From positions 1 to 64,000 of the forward strand of contig QHVI01000028.1 in the NCBI GenBank assembly GCA_003223515.1: a stretch of 64,000 nucleotides of DNA, read 5' to 3'. Below the pieces are notes generated by a model that was not told the DNA's origin, ran no database searches, and saw nothing but the letters and a program-made list of their open reading frames with translations. A program made the translations under genes and the position numbers. Of the stretch, positions 61,083 through 64,000 are shown in pieces (within the stretch, counting starts at the first letter, position 1; the number at the start of each line of letters is the position of its first letter). This DNA is from Candidatus Angelobacter sp. Gp1-AA117 (GTDB lineage Bacteria; Acidobacteriota; Terriglobia; Terriglobales; Acidobacteriaceae).

Positions 61083-62027
61083 TCACTTGCGTGGATCTGT
61101 TGTGGTGGAAGGATGATCAGGAGATGGGTGCTGGTCATCAAATGAGTTATGCATGAGCATGATCTGCCAGCCATCCGGGGTGTGCTGGCAGATGGCGGTA
61201 CCGTGTCCGCGCAGATGCTCCTGGGGCGAGTCTATGCTCAGATTGTAGTAATACCAGAGAGCGTCGCCGAAGAGCTTGACTTCGTGAGTCTTCATCTCCA
61301 GTTTGACTGCTGGAGCAAAGCGCAGATAACGGTCTTTGAGGTATTGAATGGCCTTATCGCGGCCGTGCAGCTCAGCCGTGCCGGAATAAAGAGTAATGTC
61401 GCGGTCAAAGCATTGCTCAAGACGGGCAGCGTCACCGGAATTGAAGGCCGCGCTGCAGTTGGACATACTTCGTTCCATGTCCTGATATTTGCCACGAACA
61501 TCGACCGGCCCTGCATCCACAAGTCCTACATGGTGGCTCAGATCAATCGTAAGGCCGAGTTTCTGGATGAGATCTACGCCAAGAATTCCTTCGAGCGGGT
61601 GGCCGCAGGCTTTGCCAATACGCTCCAGGTCGATGGCAGGAAGCCTGACGTTGTGGACTGCATGTTCCCCCACCGATAGCTCGCCGATCATCACCACAGG
61701 AGCATTGAGCGCAGTGGTTCCTGTCCAGGAAGAGACACTGATCGACCGGGAGCTGAGTGAGCCGAAGGATTTCTCATTCACAAAGGACGTGGCCCCGGTG
61801 TCGAGAAGAAAAGGCAGTTCCCGGCCGTTGACCTTGACCTTGATGATGGGAAGACTGTCACAACGCTGGAGTTCAATCTGCTGGACGGAATGCTGGGCAG
61901 TATCGTGGACTTTGATGGCGTCAGCGGATTGGAGGGCTGAGGTTCTAATGACGAAAAGAAATGAAATCAGAGTAAGGAAAATTGCAACGCGGTCAGACAA
62001 ACCCCCAACAATACTCGGCCCTGGCAT
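61083..62027 (-). CDS. Retropepsin-like aspartic protease fused to an NTF2-like domain
   Basis: 314-residue protein. The N-terminus has a hydrophobic signal or anchor (about residues 12-32). Residues 50-170 resemble a single-lobed retropepsin-type aspartic protease: FLLDTGATSFV with the catalytic Asp, and GILGVDLI as the second hydrophobic-Gly motif, which implies a dimer. Residues 180-295 resemble the SnoaL/DUF4440 NTF2-like fold (MERSMSNCSAAFNSGDAARLEQCFDRDITLYSG and DGWQIMLMHNSF). GGGAGG lies 5 bases before the ATG. A TetR-type palindrome lies about 155 bases upstream. I do not know this fusion; the substrate is unknown. Confidence 0.75.
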   Translation of the reverse strand: MPGPSIVGGLSDRVAIFLTLISFLFVIRTSALQSADAIKVHDTAQHSVQQIELQRCDSLPIIKVKVNGRELPFLLDTGATSFVNEKSFGSLSSRSISVSSWTGTTALNAPVVMIGELSVGEHAVHNVRLPAIDLERIGKACGHPLEGILGVDLIQKLGLTIDLSHHVGLVDAGPVDVRGKYQDMERSMSNCSAAFNSGDAARLEQCFDRDITLYSGTAELHGRDKAIQYLKDRYLRFAPAVKLEMKTHEVKLFGDALWYYYNLSIDSPQEHLRGHGTAICQHTPDGWQIMLMHNSFDDQHPSPDHPSTTTDPRK

Positions 62028-62182
62028 TTTAGCCTCCCTTACAGTTGCGGTTCATACAGTCTTGTGAGAACGCCTTCATGCAGCATGGTTCGAATAAGCA
62101 TCCTTGGGGTCCTGCGCTTCGCCCTCGCTCCTTCGTCACTCGGTCTCGCTCAGGGATGACAAGGAGGAAAGGAATTTCTGAT

Positions 62183-62194
62183 ACGACCGGTCGT
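62183..62194. promoter_or_regulatory. TetR-type operator candidate upstream of the protease fusion gene
   Basis: Perfect palindrome ACGACCGGTCGT preceded by AT. The same ATACGACC start occurs at the tetR promoter site (62875-62882), where four more bases lie between the half-sites. It is placed about 155 bases before the protease gene and after the tetR stop. Confidence 0.5.
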
Positions 62195-62237
62195 GCTACA
62201 TTTGATGTGAAGATCACATTGAAAATTCCTCCGGGGA

Positions 62238-62858
62238 TCAGGCGCTCTTGTGGGAGCGGGGTTGGGGTTTGCTCTGGTTGCGGGCCAGCAGGTTTTCGAA
62301 GGCAGTGCGCGCCCGTGTTTCGGCTTTGGGATCGTTCATTAATTTGTGGGCATGTTTGAAGGCCATCCCGATGCCTACGATTTCATAGGCGAACTGCATG
62401 GGATCAAGATCGGCCACCAGATGTTTTTCATCGATGGCAGTCTGCACCACGCGGGCGATGGTATTGATCCAGGTGCGCTGGGATTCGACCAGCAGGTCGC
62501 GAACCGGGCCGGGCCGGTCACCGTATTCTGAAGAGAGCGCCATAAAGATGCAGCCACCTTTCACGTAGCGTCCGCCGACCCAGTCAAGAAACCCGGCAAA
62601 CAGAGCCCGCAGGCGAGGTTCGCCACGCGGCTGCTCCAGCGCCGGTTTCACCACCAAGGTCACAAAGCGATCCATGGCTTCGCGCAGCACATCAAGCTGC
62701 AGCTCTTCCTTGGATTTGAAATGAGCAAAGAGGCCGCTCTTGGAGCGCTTCAGGTCGGAAGCCAGAACGCCAAGCGAAAGCCCTTCGAGACCGACCTGGT
62801 TCGCGAGCACCAGCGCCCGGTCAACGATTTTCTTGTGGGCTTTGCCTGTAGTCTTCAT
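62238..62858 (-). CDS. TetR/AcrR-family transcriptional regulator
   Basis: 206-residue repressor. The helix-turn-helix lies near residues 25-50: LEGLSLGVLASDLKRSKSGLFAHFKSKEEL, the TetR signature. The C-terminal ligand domain (about 80-190) is of the TetR_C type found in YxaF/LmrA-like regulators, with RYVKGGCIFMALSSEYGDRPGPVRD. The start is the ATG at 62858. An 18-base palindrome lies 18 bases upstream, and TAGAAT between them could be the -10 box, so the gene should repress itself. A second site suggests that it also controls the protease fusion gene downstream. The ligand is unknown. Confidence 0.92.
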   Translation of the reverse strand: MKTTGKAHKKIVDRALVLANQVGLEGLSLGVLASDLKRSKSGLFAHFKSKEELQLDVLREAMDRFVTLVVKPALEQPRGEPRLRALFAGFLDWVGGRYVKGGCIFMALSSEYGDRPGPVRDLLVESQRTWINTIARVVQTAIDEKHLVADLDPMQFAYEIVGIGMAFKHAHKLMNDPKAETRARTAFENLLARNQSKPQPRSHKSA

Positions 62859-62876
62859 GACACAGACATTCTAATA

Positions 62877-62894
62877 CGACCGACCGGTCGGTCG
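62877..62894. promoter_or_regulatory. TetR operator, 18-base perfect palindrome
   Basis: CGACCGACCGGTCGGTCG directly upstream of the tetR -10 region. It resembles the GACCGACCGGTC operators of related TetR-family repressors. The position fits negative autoregulation. Confidence 0.75.
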
Positions 62895-63097
62895 CAAGCC
62901 TCTCTGATGCGACAGGACTCTTTAGCCGCTGATGAACACTGATGAACGCTGAAAAAACAAGATCCAACCACAGATCAACACAGATAAACACAGATTTCAT
63001 ATGCTAAACACGGACATACTGAGTTCACGGAGAGAACCAGACCACGAAGAATTTGACCGATAGCAATACAGATAAACATTCTCCGCTTAAAAAAAAT
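62895..63097. other. Noncoding stretch with CTGAT/ACACAGAT boxes
   Basis: Located between tetR and the multicopper oxidase terminator. It contains the dispersed box GCTGATGAACACTGATGAACG and ACACAGATAAACACAGAT units (62927-63000). No gene is seen. Confidence 0.45.
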
Positions 63098-63124
63098 GGC
63101 CGAAGTCAGCAAGTGGCTTCGGCC
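63098..63124 (-). terminator. Intrinsic terminator of the multicopper oxidase gene
   Basis: Stem GGCCGAAG / CTTCGGCC with an 11-base loop. On the minus strand it is followed by ATTTTTTTTAAG, a clear T run. It lies 42 bases after the stop codon of the oxidase gene. Confidence 0.85.
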
Positions 63125-63165
63125 TGAGTTTCAGTTGTTTTTTTCTACTTCGTTGAATTGTTTAT

Positions 63166-64000
63166 TTATTTTCCTTTTCCGCTGACGCTAGAACTACCTT
63201 TGCCACCGCCTCCAGTGGAATTACCAAGGCCGGAGGTGGAGTTGAGGCCGCTGGCGGTCTTGGTTGCTGAACCACCAATCACCTTGCTGCCCCCGCTGGT
63301 ACCGCCACCTCCAGAACCGGAGCCACCGCTGGCCGGGCCGAAGGCAGTCGCCTCGACCTCATCCGGATTCACGAAGGTGACACCCTGTGCAGTCGGAATG
63401 GGAGTCGGTAATGGACGCAGGAAGGGTGCGCCTCCGTCATCAAGCTCCCAGCGAACGAGCATGGCATTGTCTTCATGCACCGTGTTGTGACAATGCTCCA
63501 TGAACATGCCGCCCCAGTCACGGAACTGCATGGTCAGGGTTACGCTTCCACCCGGACGCAGACGGTACACATCTTTGCGGCCCTTCTCCCATGCCGGAAC
63601 GTTGCTGGCACTGCCGTTCCTGGCCAGGATCTGGCCTTCTTCGAAGTGGATATGGATCGGGTGATCCCAGCCTCCGCCACCGTTCTGCAGCGTCCAGATT
63701 TCACGCGTGCCGAACTTGGGCGCAGCCGAGACACGTCCGAAATCAGCCTTCTTCATGCCCAGATTGTCAGTGCTCACGCCCCAGTTACCCGTGCCGTTGT
63801 AAGCAGAGGTCGGGTCGTTGGTGGTCTGCTTGGCGCCACTGCCAAACTGGAAGGTACGCTGCGCAGCCACAGGAATGGCCGACAAATCAGGATTCAGAAT
63901 CATGGTATCGGGCACCTGGCTCTGGTCAGGCTGAGCCGGGTCACGCACGATGCGGAATTCCAGGAATTTGCCAACGCACGGATCCAGCGATGTGCCGGAA
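63166..64000 (-). CDS. Multicopper oxidase, C-terminal part (5' end outside window)
   Basis: The last 277 residues of a multicopper oxidase; the frame is open to the window edge (reading KFLEFRIVRDP before the first internal GTG). The third cupredoxin domain shows HPIHIHFEEGQIL and FMEHCHNTVHEDNAMLVRWE, which supply type 1, 2 and 3 copper ligands, including the His-Cys-His triad and the axial Met. A 75-residue Gly/Ser-rich tail (SGGSGSGGGGTSGG...) follows the catalytic domain and is unusual; it may act as a linker or cell-wall tether. The substrate (phenols, metals or bilirubin-like compounds) cannot be judged from this part. An intrinsic terminator follows. Confidence 0.92.
   Translation of the reverse strand, partial: SGTSLDPCVGKFLEFRIVRDPAQPDQSQVPDTMILNPDLSAIPVAAQRTFQFGSGAKQTTNDPTSAYNGTGNWGVSTDNLGMKKADFGRVSAAPKFGTREIWTLQNGGGGWDHPIHIHFEEGQILARNGSASNVPAWEKGRKDVYRLRPGGSVTLTMQFRDWGGMFMEHCHNTVHEDNAMLVRWELDDGGAPFLRPLPTPIPTAQGVTFVNPDEVEATAFGPASGGSGSGGGGTSGGSKVIGGSATKTASGLNSTSGLGNSTGGGGKGSSSVSGKGK

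Noticed and set aside
62029-62217. Small minus-strand frame between tetR and the protease gene
   Set aside because: It translates a dispersed GTCATCCCTGAGCG-type intergenic repeat and covers the second TetR site; not a real gene.

Overview
The window looks like a chromosomal piece of an Acidobacteriota bacterium (soil Terriglobia/Koribacter-like). This rests on the moderately GC-rich coding sequence, an ADOP-type orphan permease (a family named after Acidobacteria), many secreted TPR, peptidase and propeller-kinase proteins, Ku/LigD end joining, and intergenic DNA full of short dispersed hairpins and tandem-like boxes typical of these genomes. The assignment is an inference from gene content. 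No rRNA, tRNA, CRISPR array or phage was seen.

Left part (1-24 kb): the 3' end of a formate dehydrogenase operon (fdnG-fdnH-fdnI) is followed by an AT-rich gene for a large membrane protein ending in a UbiA prenyltransferase domain. That gene is bracketed by diverged copies of the fdnI tail plus its terminator. Then come a lone cobalamin-type radical SAM enzyme, an ADOP permease, an RND efflux operon (pump, adaptor, outer membrane lipoprotein), a giant propeller hybrid histidine kinase, and a small periplasmic binding protein with a TPR protein.

Middle (24-47 kb): an M13 peptidase, a divergent Ku/LigD pair, a BrnT-type toxin with an XRE antitoxin, and a long minus-strand aromatic catabolism cluster: LigA/LigB extradiol dioxygenase, HpaB/HpaC-type flavin monooxygenase, a DUF6282-like hydrolase, a cupin, a class II aldolase and an alpha/beta hydrolase. 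Divergent from it are an HpcH/HpaI aldolase and a dihydroorotate dehydrogenase-like enzyme. A methyltransferase, a prolyl oligopeptidase, a DoxX protein and a TPR-CHAT protein follow.

Right part (47-57 kb) holds the most unusual locus: a tight five-gene minus-strand operon. In order of transcription it encodes a radical SAM enzyme; a phosphoribosyltransferase-AMMECR1-alpha/alpha-toroid fusion (apparently frameshifted); a 472-residue protein with sixteen copies of an RPIV(E/D)(V/M) motif; a stem-loop; and two more radical SAM enzymes. All three enzymes carry the CX7CX2C signature of RiPP-maturation radical SAM proteins. I propose that the repeat protein is their multi-site substrate. A fourth related enzyme lies alone at 7 kb.

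The end (57-64 kb) carries acetyl-CoA synthetase, 1.5 kb of repeat-rich noncoding DNA, a retropepsin-like/NTF2-like fusion, a TetR regulator with two visible palindromic sites, and the 3' end of a multicopper oxidase gene. Two families of miniature inverted-repeat elements, each with two copies, sit in the intergenic regions.
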